Shown: piece after piece, positions 1-6,059 of the stretch | Position numbering within the stretch: the first letter of the stretch is position 1 | How the letters are laid out: every line of letters starts with the position of its first letter | Source of the DNA: JBKEDH01 sp047975295 | Lineage (GTDB): Bacteria > Bacteroidota > Bacteroidia > Flavobacteriales > Flavobacteriaceae | Assembly: GCA_047975295.1 (NCBI GenBank) | Contig: JBKEDH010000072.1 | Coordinates: 1-6,100 of the forward strand | Direction: 5' to 3' | DNA: 6,100 bases | Position numbers and translations under genes: made by a program | Notes under the pieces: generated by a model | What the model was told of the DNA's origin: nothing | Database searches by the model: none | Seen by the model: the letters and a program-made list of their open reading frames with translations, nothing else

Positions 1-72
1 CAACCTAATATTTTGTTTATTTTGGTCGTGTACCAAGAAAAAATACTTTAAAGACAAGCTTCTTGAAAAAAA
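1..72. other. Region downstream of ilvC, no gene or clear terminator seen
   Basis: These bases follow the ilvC stop codon. In the minus direction they begin with seven T and contain two weak inverted repeats: CAAG-AAG-CTTG right after the stop, and TTGGT-ACACG-ACCAA at about positions 23-37. Neither is GC-rich and neither is followed by a T run on the minus strand, so I do not call an intrinsic terminator. Transcription may run on into further genes beyond the window (ilvA or leu genes are common partners in related operons, but this is inference). Confidence 0.4.
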
Positions 73-1548
73 TTAAACTATTGGTTTCATGGCTGTCATA
101 GAAGCTCTTAAAAAGGTTCCCACTTTTTCAATAGGGTGTTCTCTTAATGCTTTATTTACGGCAATTAGCTTAGCATTATCAACTCCTTTACCATTATCCG
201 TTGCATAGGCTTCACCTATTACATCGGTATCGATAGTCTTCATAAAATCGGCCAACAAAGGCTTACAAGCATGATCGAACAGATAACAACCATACTCGGC
301 AGTATCGGAAATTACACTGTTCATTTCGTATAATTTTCTACGGGCAATGGTATTGGCTATAAGTGGTGTTTCGTGTAAAGACTCGTAGTAAGCCGACGCA
401 TCGATAATACCTGAATCGGTCATGGCTTCGAAAGCTAATTCGACACCTGCACGTACAAAAGCTACCATTAACACGCCATTATCGTAATATTCCTGTTCAC
501 TTATTTCAACATTGCCTGCCGGTGTTTTTTCGAAAGCCGTTTCGGCGGTAGCGGCACGCCAAGTCAATAATTTTTTATCGTTATTAGCCCAGTCTTCCAT
601 CATACCTTTCGAGAAATTGCCTTGCATGATATCGTCCATATGCTTTTGGAATAAGGGGCGCATAATATCCTTTAATTCTTCCGAAAGTTCGAATGCCTTT
701 ATTTTTGCCGGGTTAGAAAGTCTATCCATCATATTGGTAATTCCGCCATACTTAAGACCTTCGGTAATGGTTTCCCAACCATATTGGATTAATTTTGAAG
801 CATAACCGGGATCGATACCTTTTTCGACCATTTTATCGAAACATAAAATAGAGCCGGTTTGCAATAAGCCGCAAAGAATAGTTTGTTCACCCATTAAGTC
901 GGATTTTACCTCGGCTACAAATGACGATGCCAAAACACCGGCTCTGTCGCCTCCTGTTGCTGCTGCATAGGCTTTTGCCTGCGACCAACCTTTTCCTTCG
1001 GGATCATTTTCTTCATGCACCGCTATAAGCGTAGGCACACCAAACCCTCTTTTATATTCTTCGCGAACCTCGGTACCCGGACATTTGGGTGCCACCATAA
1101 TAACGGTTAAATCTTTCCGTATTTGGGTGCCTTCCTCTACAATATTAAAACCGTGCGAATACGATAAAGTCGCTCCTTTTTTCATTAAAGGCATAACTGC
1201 TTTTACCACACTGCTATGCTGTTTGTCGGGAGTTAGGTTAAGTACCACATCGGCCGTTGGGATTAAATCTTCATAAGTCCCTACATTAAATCCGTTTTCG
1301 GTAGCATTTACAAATGACTTGCGCTTTTCGGCAATGGCTTGCGGGCGTAAAGCATACGAAATATCCAGTCCAGAATCCCGCATATTCAATCCTTGGTTAA
1401 GACCTTGTGCGCCACAACCTACTATTACTATTTTTTTTCCTTTTAATGCATTTACGCCATCTTCAAATTCCGATGCGTCCATAAATCTACACTTCGACAA
1501 TTGGTTTAATTGATCTCTTAACGATAGTGTATTAAAGTAATTTCCCAT
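73..1548 (-). CDS. ilvC: Ketol-acid reductoisomerase (NADP+), class II long form
   Basis: This cytosolic enzyme (EC 1.1.1.86) converts 2-acetolactate and 2-aceto-2-hydroxybutyrate to the dihydroxy acids by Mg-dependent alkyl migration and NADPH reduction. The 491-residue product equals the length of E. coli IlvC, as I recall it, and keeps the same numbering at key sites. The Rossmann motif GCGAQGLNQG lies at 44-53, and NADPH-phosphate residues are R68, R76 and S78. Active-site residues are H132 and K155, the metal ligands are D217, E221, E389 and E393, and the substrate serine is S414. The duplicated C-terminal knotted domain, absent from the roughly 330-residue class I form, is complete. The start is an ATG 17 bases after the ilvN stop, preceded only by an A/T-rich run with no Shine-Dalgarno. 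It is the last gene of the operon within the window. Identification is very secure. Confidence 0.98.
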   Translation of the reverse strand: MGNYFNTLSLRDQLNQLSKCRFMDASEFEDGVNALKGKKIVIVGCGAQGLNQGLNMRDSGLDISYALRPQAIAEKRKSFVNATENGFNVGTYEDLIPTADVVLNLTPDKQHSSVVKAVMPLMKKGATLSYSHGFNIVEEGTQIRKDLTVIMVAPKCPGTEVREEYKRGFGVPTLIAVHEENDPEGKGWSQAKAYAAATGGDRAGVLASSFVAEVKSDLMGEQTILCGLLQTGSILCFDKMVEKGIDPGYASKLIQYGWETITEGLKYGGITNMMDRLSNPAKIKAFELSEELKDIMRPLFQKHMDDIMQGNFSKGMMEDWANNDKKLLTWRAATAETAFEKTPAGNVEISEQEYYDNGVLMVAFVRAGVELAFEAMTDSGIIDASAYYESLHETPLIANTIARRKLYEMNSVISDTAEYGCYLFDHACKPLLADFMKTIDTDVIGEAYATDNGKGVDNAKLIAVNKALREHPIEKVGTFLRASMTAMKPIV

Positions 1549-1565
1549 TTTTATTTTAAGTTATT

Positions 1566-2099
1566 TTATTGATTATTGAATGCCAAAAGCATTTCCGATA
1601 TTTTCATTTCGTCTTTAGTTACCGCAATACGGCCGGCACGCACAAATTGCATAATGCCAAATACGTTTAAATCGCGGCGAAGAGCCTCTATTTCGGTTCT
1701 TCTACCTGATTTTTCGAGCACAAAAAATTCTCGATTTACTGTTACAATTCTGGAATTGCTTTCTTTTATTATATTCTGAATTTGTGGTTCTTCAAACAAT
1801 AAATCCGATTTAATTTTAAACATGCAGGATTCGGTATAGATGGTTTCTTCTTCCTTATGATAGTATGCCCGTATCACCTCAATCTGCTTTTCTAACTGAC
1901 CAATAATTTTTTTGGCCTGTGCTTCTGAAATATTCACCACAATTACAAAACGGTTTACGCCATCGATTTCAGATTGCGAAGTAGTTAAACTTTCTATATT
2001 GATATGCCTACGCTGAAAAATGGCCGAAATCCGATTTAATAAACCAATATTATTTTCGGTATAAATGGATATGGTAAACGATTTTATTTCTTCACTCAT
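1566..2099 (-). CDS. ilvN: Acetohydroxyacid synthase small (regulatory) subunit
   Basis: This is the regulatory partner of IlvB (EC 2.2.1.6). It is not catalytic itself; in this family it binds valine, inhibits the holoenzyme and also raises the activity of the large subunit. The 177-residue product starts with an ACT domain (about residues 6-82). It contains the N-terminal effector-binding segment with G19 and the INIESL motif (N34), which align with G14 and N29 of E. coli IlvH. A C-terminal domain (about 93-165) follows, with KSGRRTEIEALRRDL and FVRAGRIAV. It is slightly longer than E. coli IlvH (163 residues), mainly from a short N-terminal extension and C-terminal tail. The ATG start lies 13 bases after ilvB, and ilvC follows 17 bases on, so cotranslation and complex assembly are expected. 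Feedback sensitivity is inferred from the conserved site, not shown by sequence alone. Confidence 0.96.
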   Translation of the reverse strand: MSEEIKSFTISIYTENNIGLLNRISAIFQRRHINIESLTTSQSEIDGVNRFVIVVNISEAQAKKIIGQLEKQIEVIRAYYHKEEETIYTESCMFKIKSDLLFEEPQIQNIIKESNSRIVTVNREFFVLEKSGRRTEIEALRRDLNVFGIMQFVRAGRIAVTKDEMKISEMLLAFNNQ

Positions 2100-2112
2100 T
2101 ATTTCTAAATAT

Positions 2113-3846
2113 TTAGCTTAAACGTACATCGGAAACCGATGCTCCTGTTGGTACCATTGGGAATACATTGTCTTCTTTTTCTACGCAGACCTCTAAAAAA
2201 TAGGCATTTTTAGATGCAACCATTTCCTTTACCGCTTCAGCCAGATCTTCACGCTTGGTTACCCGTTTAGCCTCAATATGATACCCTTTTGCGATGGTTA
2301 CAAAATCGGGATTTATCATTTCGGTCGATGCATAACGCTTATCAAAAAACAATTGCTGCCATTGGCGTACCATACCTAAAAAATCGTTATTAAGCACCAC
2401 TATTTTAACTGGTACTTTAGTTTGAAAAATGGTACCCAACTCTTGAATATTCATTTGGTAACCACCATCGCCAATAATAGCAATAACATCACGATCGGGA
2501 GCCCCCATAGTTGCACCGATAGCCGCCGGAAGAGCAAAACCCATAGTACCCAAACCACCGGAAGTAATGTTACTTTTTGTTTTATTGAACTCGGAGTAAC
2601 GACAGGCAATCATTTGATGCTGCCCCACATCAGAAACTATGGCAGCATTGCCTTTGGTTTCTTCATTTATATATTTTAGCACTTCGCCCATGGTTAGGCC
2701 TTCTTTTTTAGGATCAATATCGTTTTTTATTACCTCTTTGAACTCAACGGCATATAAATCCTTAAATTCCTGCAACCAAGAATCGTGGGTTCTTTTTTCT
2801 AATAAAGGTTCCAGTTTCGACAAGCTATCTTTGCAATCGCCTATTACTGCCACATCGGTTTTTACGTTTTTATCGATTTCAGCAGGGTCAATATCAAAAT
2901 GAATTACTTTGGCCTGTTTGGCATAGGTTTTTAGATTACCTGTAACACGATCGTCAAAGCGCATACCAATGGCAATAAGCAAATCGCACTCGTTAGTTAA
3001 CTTATTAGGTGCGTAATTGCCATGCATACCCACCATTCCTACATTTAAAGGGTGTGATGTTGGCAATGCCGATGCTCCAAGAATGGTCCACGCTGAAGGA
3101 ATACCGGCCTTTTCTATAACCATTTTCAGCTCTTCTTCGGCCTGTCCCAAAATAACGCCTTGCCCCCAAACAATAAATGGTTTTTTTGCTGCATTTATCA
3201 ACTCGGCCGCAGCTTTAACTTTGTTTTGATGGATTTTGGGTATTGGAGCGTAACTTCGTATGCCATTGCACTTTTTATATTGAAAATCGAGTTCGCTAAA
3301 CTGAGCATCTTTAGTTATATCGATCAATACAGGTCCCGGACGCCCACTTTTGGCAATATAAAATGCCTTTGCAATAGCCTCCGGTATTTGCGATGCTTTA
3401 GTTACCTGACAGCTCCATTTGGTTACCGGTGCAGAAATGCCTACAATATCGGTTTCCTGAAAGGCATCGCTTCCCAATAAATGAGCAGGAACTTGCCCCG
3501 TAATACACACCAAGGGAGTGGAGTCTATTTGGGCATCGGCGATTCCCGTAATTAAATTGGTAGCTCCCGGCCCCGATGTTGCCATGGCAACACCAACCTT
3601 TCCAGAAATACGGGCATAGCCCTGAGCCGCATGTACGGCTCCCTGTTCATGGCGAGTCAAGACATGGTGTATATCTTTTTGAAATTTAAACAATTCATCG
3701 TACACAGGCATAATGGCTCCACCCGGATAACCATAAAGAATATCTACCCCTTCGGCAATTAAGCTTTTTACAACCGCTTCGCTACCTGTAATACGCGTGG
3801 CTTTTGCCGTGTCTGTTTTGGTTTGGTTTTGAGTTTCTGTATTCAT
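2113..3846 (-). CDS. ilvB: Acetohydroxyacid synthase large (catalytic) subunit
   Basis: This thiamine diphosphate enzyme (EC 2.2.1.6) makes 2-acetolactate from two pyruvates, or 2-aceto-2-hydroxybutyrate from pyruvate and 2-oxobutyrate, the first common step to Val, Leu and Ile. From the ATG at 3846 it is 577 residues long. The N-terminal TPP-binding domain contains GYPGGAIMP and the catalytic glutamate E67 in RHEQGA. The AFQETD motif is at about 128-133, a central FAD/DHS-like domain is at about 205-345, and the C-terminal domain holds the Mg/TPP motif from GDG (459-461) to NN (486-487). The QWQQLFF segment with the conserved tryptophan W496 is present, which supports acetohydroxyacid synthase over other TPP enzymes. 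An upstream in-frame TTG at 3855 would add three residues. I prefer the ATG because no Shine-Dalgarno supports the TTG and the first 20 residues are polar and poorly conserved anyway. It works with the adjacent ilvN product. Confidence 0.96.
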   Translation of the reverse strand: MNTETQNQTKTDTAKATRITGSEAVVKSLIAEGVDILYGYPGGAIMPVYDELFKFQKDIHHVLTRHEQGAVHAAQGYARISGKVGVAMATSGPGATNLITGIADAQIDSTPLVCITGQVPAHLLGSDAFQETDIVGISAPVTKWSCQVTKASQIPEAIAKAFYIAKSGRPGPVLIDITKDAQFSELDFQYKKCNGIRSYAPIPKIHQNKVKAAAELINAAKKPFIVWGQGVILGQAEEELKMVIEKAGIPSAWTILGASALPTSHPLNVGMVGMHGNYAPNKLTNECDLLIAIGMRFDDRVTGNLKTYAKQAKVIHFDIDPAEIDKNVKTDVAVIGDCKDSLSKLEPLLEKRTHDSWLQEFKDLYAVEFKEVIKNDIDPKKEGLTMGEVLKYINEETKGNAAIVSDVGQHQMIACRYSEFNKTKSNITSGGLGTMGFALPAAIGATMGAPDRDVIAIIGDGGYQMNIQELGTIFQTKVPVKIVVLNNDFLGMVRQWQQLFFDKRYASTEMINPDFVTIAKGYHIEAKRVTKREDLAEAVKEMVASKNAYFLEVCVEKEDNVFPMVPTGASVSDVRLS

Positions 3847-3871
3847 AATTCCCAACTTTATATTTAATAAG

Positions 3872-3891
3872 ATTCCTTTTTTTACAGGAAT
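3872..3891 (-). other. Intercistronic hairpin between ilvD and ilvB
   Basis: Directly after the ilvD stop codon, the arms ATTCCT and AGGAAT pair perfectly (6 bp) around an eight-base loop. No T run follows, so it is not a good terminator. It could protect or define a processed mRNA end between ilvD and ilvB, but that is a guess. A 6-bp repeat may also be chance in an AT-rich spacer. Confidence 0.35.
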
Positions 3892-5577
3892 TTAAAATTC
3901 GTCGGTTACGCAACCTTTTGATGCCGACGATACTGTTTTTGCATATTTATAAAGTACGCCCCGCTCGAATTTAAGCTTGGGCGCTACCCATTTGGCTCTT
4001 CTTTTTGCCAATTCTTCATCTGAAATATCAATATTTATGGTGTTATTTACGGCATCAATCTCGATAATATCACCGTTTTGTACCAAGGCAATGTTTCCGC
4101 CAACTTGTGCTTCGGGCGATACATGTCCTACTACAAAACCGTGCGAACCTCCAGAAAAACGTCCATCGGTAATTAAGGCCACATCTTTACCCAAACCTGC
4201 ACCCATTATAGACGAGGTTGGCTTTAACATTTCGGGCATTCCGGGTGCTCCTTTCGGACCTTCGTAACGGATAATGACCACATCGCCTTTTTTAACTTTT
4301 CCGCTTTTTATACCTTCATTTACTTCAATTTCACTTTCAAATACGTTGGCTGTTCCTTTAAACGACAAACCTTCTTTTCCGGTAATTTTTGCCACGGCAC
4401 CTTCGGTTGCCAAGTTTCCAAAAAGAATACGAATGTGGCCGGTTTCTTTAATGGGTTTGTCAACGGTGTAAACAATATCTTGACCTTCTTCTAAATCGGG
4501 AACATCTGCCAAGTTTTCGGCAAGTGTTTTTCCGGTTACGGTCAAGCAATCGCCATGCAACATGCCCAATTTCAACATATATTTTAATACGGCCGGAATA
4601 CCGCCTACACTATGCAAATCTTCCATAGCGTATTTTCCACTTGGTTTTAAATCGGCCAATAATGGTGTGGTATCGCTAATGTGCTGGAAATCTTCTAAGG
4701 TAAATTCAACCTGTGCTGCTTTGGCAATGGCCAAAAAGTGAAGTACCGCATTGGTCGAGCCTCCAAGCACGATAACCAAACGAATGGCGTTTTCGAGCGA
4801 TTTTCGGGTTACGATATCGGATGGTTTTATATCGTTTTCCAATAAATATTTTACGGCTTCGCCCGCTTTTATACATTCCTGTTCTTTTATTCCGCTTGAA
4901 GTTACCGCAGGGTTTGAAGAATTAAACGGTAAGGACATACCCAAAACTTCTATTGCCGAAGCCATGGTGTTTGCGGTGTACATACCACCGCAAGCCCCGG
5001 CTCCGGGACAGGCTTTGTGTACAACTTCTTTAAATTCGGATTCGTTAATCGTTCCGGCCACTTTTTGGCCATAAGCTTCAAAAGCAGAAATAATGTCCAA
5101 TTTTTGTCCGTTATGGCATCCGGAAGCTATGGTACCGCCATACACCAAAACCGATGGACGGTTTAACCGCAACATGGCCATTAAAGCACCCGGCATATTT
5201 TTATCGCAGCCAACCACCGTAACCAAACCATCGTAGCCTTGTGCCTGCATAACCGTTTCGATAGAATCGGCAATAATGTCACGCGATGGCAACGAAAAAC
5301 GCATGCCCGGCGTTCCATTGGAAATACCGTCGCTTACTCCAATAGTATTAAATATTAAACCTACCATGTTGGCTTTATCGGCACCTTGTTTTACATAGGT
5401 TGCCAAATCGTTAAGGTGCATGTTGCACGGATTGCCTTCGTAACCTGTACTGGCAATGCCCACAAGAGGTTTTGCTAAATCGTCGTCGGTTAATCCTATG
5501 GCGTGAAGCATGGCCTGTGCTGCCGGTAAGGTTGGGTCTTGGGTTACTAATTTGCTGTATTTTTTAAGTTCACTCAT
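3892..5577 (-). CDS. ilvD: Dihydroxy-acid dehydratase
   Basis: This iron-sulfur enzyme of the IlvD/Edd family (EC 4.2.1.9) dehydrates 2,3-dihydroxyisovalerate and 2,3-dihydroxy-3-methylvalerate to the 2-oxo acids that precede valine and isoleucine. The product has 561 residues. The three cluster cysteines are visible as C51 (GNPCNMHL), C124 (VGCDKNMPG) and C196 (GAGACGGM). K126, next to D125, is the lysine carbamylated in this family. D83 (VSDGIS) and E449 (GMPEM) match Mg ligands, and S475 in DGRFSGGSHG matches the proposed catalytic base. The length fits the shorter group that includes characterised [2Fe-2S] dehydratases rather than the 616-residue E. coli enzyme, so a [2Fe-2S] cluster is plausible but inferred. 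ATG start, with no Shine-Dalgarno. It is the first structural gene of the operon, about 415 bases downstream of the leader peptide, and should be governed by the attenuator there. Confidence 0.97.
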   Translation of the reverse strand: MSELKKYSKLVTQDPTLPAAQAMLHAIGLTDDDLAKPLVGIASTGYEGNPCNMHLNDLATYVKQGADKANMVGLIFNTIGVSDGISNGTPGMRFSLPSRDIIADSIETVMQAQGYDGLVTVVGCDKNMPGALMAMLRLNRPSVLVYGGTIASGCHNGQKLDIISAFEAYGQKVAGTINESEFKEVVHKACPGAGACGGMYTANTMASAIEVLGMSLPFNSSNPAVTSSGIKEQECIKAGEAVKYLLENDIKPSDIVTRKSLENAIRLVIVLGGSTNAVLHFLAIAKAAQVEFTLEDFQHISDTTPLLADLKPSGKYAMEDLHSVGGIPAVLKYMLKLGMLHGDCLTVTGKTLAENLADVPDLEEGQDIVYTVDKPIKETGHIRILFGNLATEGAVAKITGKEGLSFKGTANVFESEIEVNEGIKSGKVKKGDVVIIRYEGPKGAPGMPEMLKPTSSIMGAGLGKDVALITDGRFSGGSHGFVVGHVSPEAQVGGNIALVQNGDIIEIDAVNNTINIDISDEELAKRRAKWVAPKLKFERGVLYKYAKTVSSASKGCVTDEF

Positions 5578-5690
5578 TTTAATTGAAAATAATTCAGTAT
5601 ATTACAAATTCGTCTTAATTATATTTTATTTTTTTAAGAATTTTAACAAAAACTCTTTATCTTAAATAATTTACCGCCGAAAGTAATTGA

Positions 5691-5747
5691 TATGTCTCTT
5701 TTTCTCTTAAACTCAATAATCTATCGGGTTAAACCCACTAAGACATA
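5691..5747 (-). repeat. Inverted-repeat element in the ilvD leader
   Basis: The arms TATGTCTT and GAGACATA (5740-5747 and 5691-5698, seven Watson-Crick pairs plus one G-T) enclose 41 bases. These include the 11-base palindrome GGGTTTAACCC (5726-5736). As RNA this could form an outer stem with a small inner hairpin; as DNA either palindrome could be a protein site. CAATT flanks it, just outside on one side and one base out on the other. I recognise no riboswitch or RNA family here. Confidence 0.35.
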
Positions 5748-5836
5748 AATTGATTTATCTTATTGATTACCAATTATTTGACACTTATTTTTTATGATGT
5801 TCAAAAAAAATAAAAAATTGATATTTTAAATGAAAC

Positions 5837-5860
5837 GCTTCGGCAAGCTCAGTATGACAT
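5837..5860. repeat. Short dispersed intergenic repeat (CTTCGGCAAGCTCAG type)
   Basis: On the plus strand GCTTCGGCAAGCTCAG followed by TATGACA closely matches a REP-like sequence that I recall as recurring in intergenic regions of many Bacteroidota genomes (the CTTCGACAAGCTCAG...TGACA family). The inner GCTT-CGGC-AAGC can fold, but the outer arms, which are usually complementary in full copies, are degenerate here (TGAAACGCT against TGTCATACT). That suggests an old or partial copy. Copy number in this genome cannot be seen from one window. Confidence 0.55.
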
Positions 5861-5889
5861 CTCTAACACAAAACACAACTTTGTTGGTT

Positions 5890-5910
5890 ATTGCAAGGAA
5901 GTGAACAATC
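5890..5910. repeat. Second short dispersed repeat (ATTGC-AGGAA-CAATC type)
   Basis: The plus-strand segment ATTGCAAGGAA-GTGAA-CAATC resembles a degenerate copy of another widespread intergenic repeat, usually seen as ATTGCGAGGAACGAAGCAATC. The ends ATTG and CAAT are complementary. It lies 30 bases from the other repeat element and just downstream, in the transcribed sense, of the attenuator terminator. Assignment is from memory of the repeat family and is moderate at best. Confidence 0.45.
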
Positions 5911-5927
5911 ATTAAAAAATCGCAAAC

Positions 5928-5957
5928 AAAAAAGCCGTCCAAAAAAGGGAAGGCTTT
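5928..5957 (-). terminator. Intrinsic terminator of the ilv attenuator
   Basis: On the minus strand AAAGCCTTCC (5957-5948) and GGACGGCTTT (5940-5931) pair as a 10-bp stem with one T/C mismatch around a seven-base pyrimidine loop. Three more T follow the stem arm, then G and TTT, giving a U-rich release tract. It sits 35 bases after the leader peptide stop and about 350 bases before ilvD, with no gene ending next to it other than the leader peptide. Its 5' arm is shared with the antiterminator, so the two structures exclude each other. When it forms, the four structural genes should not be transcribed. Confidence 0.85.
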
Positions 5958-5991
5958 AAACTTTATGTGCTGTTTTTAAATATAGCCCTCC
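5948..5991 (-). promoter_or_regulatory. Antiterminator hairpin of the ilv attenuator
   Basis: GGAGGGCT (5991-5984), one base after the leader stop codon, pairs with AGCCTTCC (5955-5948) over 8 bp, seven Watson-Crick plus one G-U. After a four-base bulge (ATAT) the stem can extend by TTAAA/TTTAA (5979-5975 with 5960-5956), leaving a 14-base loop. The 3' arm is most of the 5' arm of the terminator, so antiterminator formation blocks termination. The 5' arm lies exactly where a ribosome halted at the leader stop codon would sit. This is the expected switch for coupling ilv transcription to charged tRNA supply. Confidence 0.8.
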
Positions 5992-6054
5992 TTATTGTTG
6001 TGAAATAATCACGACAACAAGAATAATGACAGTATTTAAAATTTGTTTCTTCAT
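5992..6054 (-). CDS. ilvL: ilv operon leader peptide (attenuator peptide)
   Basis: A 20-codon ORF, ATG to TAA, encodes MKKQILNTVIILVVVIISQQ. Eleven residues are branched-chain: five Ile (all ATT), four Val (GTC, GTT, GTC, GTG) and two Leu (TTA, CTT). Nine of them form one unbroken run from codon 9 to codon 17. Such composition just upstream of a terminator and an ilv operon is the hallmark of a leader peptide whose translation senses Ile- and Val-tRNA charging; the peptide itself probably has no function. The ATG is chosen because it begins a compact leader and has a promoter just upstream. The frame is, however, open to the window edge, so a longer protein cannot be strictly excluded. A small membrane peptide is the other alternative, but would not explain the antiterminator immediately after the stop codon. 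Confidence 0.85.
   Translation of the reverse strand: MKKQILNTVIILVVVIISQQ
5995..6020 (-). other. Hairpin within the leader peptide coding region
   Basis: TTGTTGT (6020-6014, codons 12-14) and ACAACAA (6001-5995, codons 18-20) are perfectly complementary over 7 bp, with GA/TC able to add two pairs near the loop. It ends just before the leader stop codon and so abuts the antiterminator. By position it corresponds to the pause or 1:2 hairpin of classical attenuators, which delays RNA polymerase until a ribosome arrives. It is AT-rich, so its strength is uncertain. Confidence 0.5.
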
Positions 6055-6059
6055 TTGTG

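Larger units (their letters stand above)
5578..5927 (-). other. Long untranslated leader between attenuator and ilvD
   Basis: These 350 bases lie between the attenuator terminator and the ilvD start and hold no convincing gene on either strand. They are very AT-rich, with several A/T homopolymer runs. The separable contents are two short dispersed repeats (5837-5860 and 5890-5910) and a 57-base inverted-repeat element (5691-5747). I saw no convincing second promoter: one -7-like match (TACTTTCG near 5685-5678 on the minus strand) lacks a well-spaced -33 element. The length is generous for a leader transcript, and part of it probably came from insertion of the repeats. Confidence 0.5.

Noticed and set aside
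1..72. Intrinsic terminator after ilvC
   Set aside because: The inverted repeats present are only 4-5 bp and are not followed by a T run on the minus strand.
512..805. Plus-strand open frames antisense to the ilv genes (for example 512-805, 3160-3480, 4751-5074)
   Set aside because: They are opposite highly conserved enzyme genes, resemble no family I know, have no promoter or spacing logic, and several begin at weak starts.
2105..2116. CTAAATATTTAG, a perfect 12-bp palindrome across the ilvB stop codon
   Set aside because: It is pure A/T apart from the end bases, overlaps coding sequence and lies in a 13-base intergenic gap. Chance is the simplest explanation.
5615..5655. Sigma70-like TTGTTA and TATAAT boxes upstream of ilvD as an internal promoter
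   Set aside because: The spacing is about 20 bases and the sequence is so AT-rich that such matches are expected. It does not fit the Bacteroidota -7 consensus.
5799..5860. U-rich minus-strand run (eight T near 5803-5810) after the repeat hairpin, as a second terminator
   Set aside because: The T run is about 25 bases beyond the repeat's hairpin, and the intervening sequence has no GC-rich stem. It would also shut off ilvD with no alternative structure visible.
5830..5904. A 24-codon plus-strand ORF beginning MKRFGKLSM
   Set aside because: It is built largely from the two dispersed repeats and has no promoter or recognisable product. A short open frame through such repeats is expected by chance.
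5578..5991. T-box or other tRNA- or metabolite-binding riboswitch controlling ilvD
   Set aside because: No T-box sequence or other known riboswitch core was recognised, and the leader peptide attenuator explains amino acid control without one.
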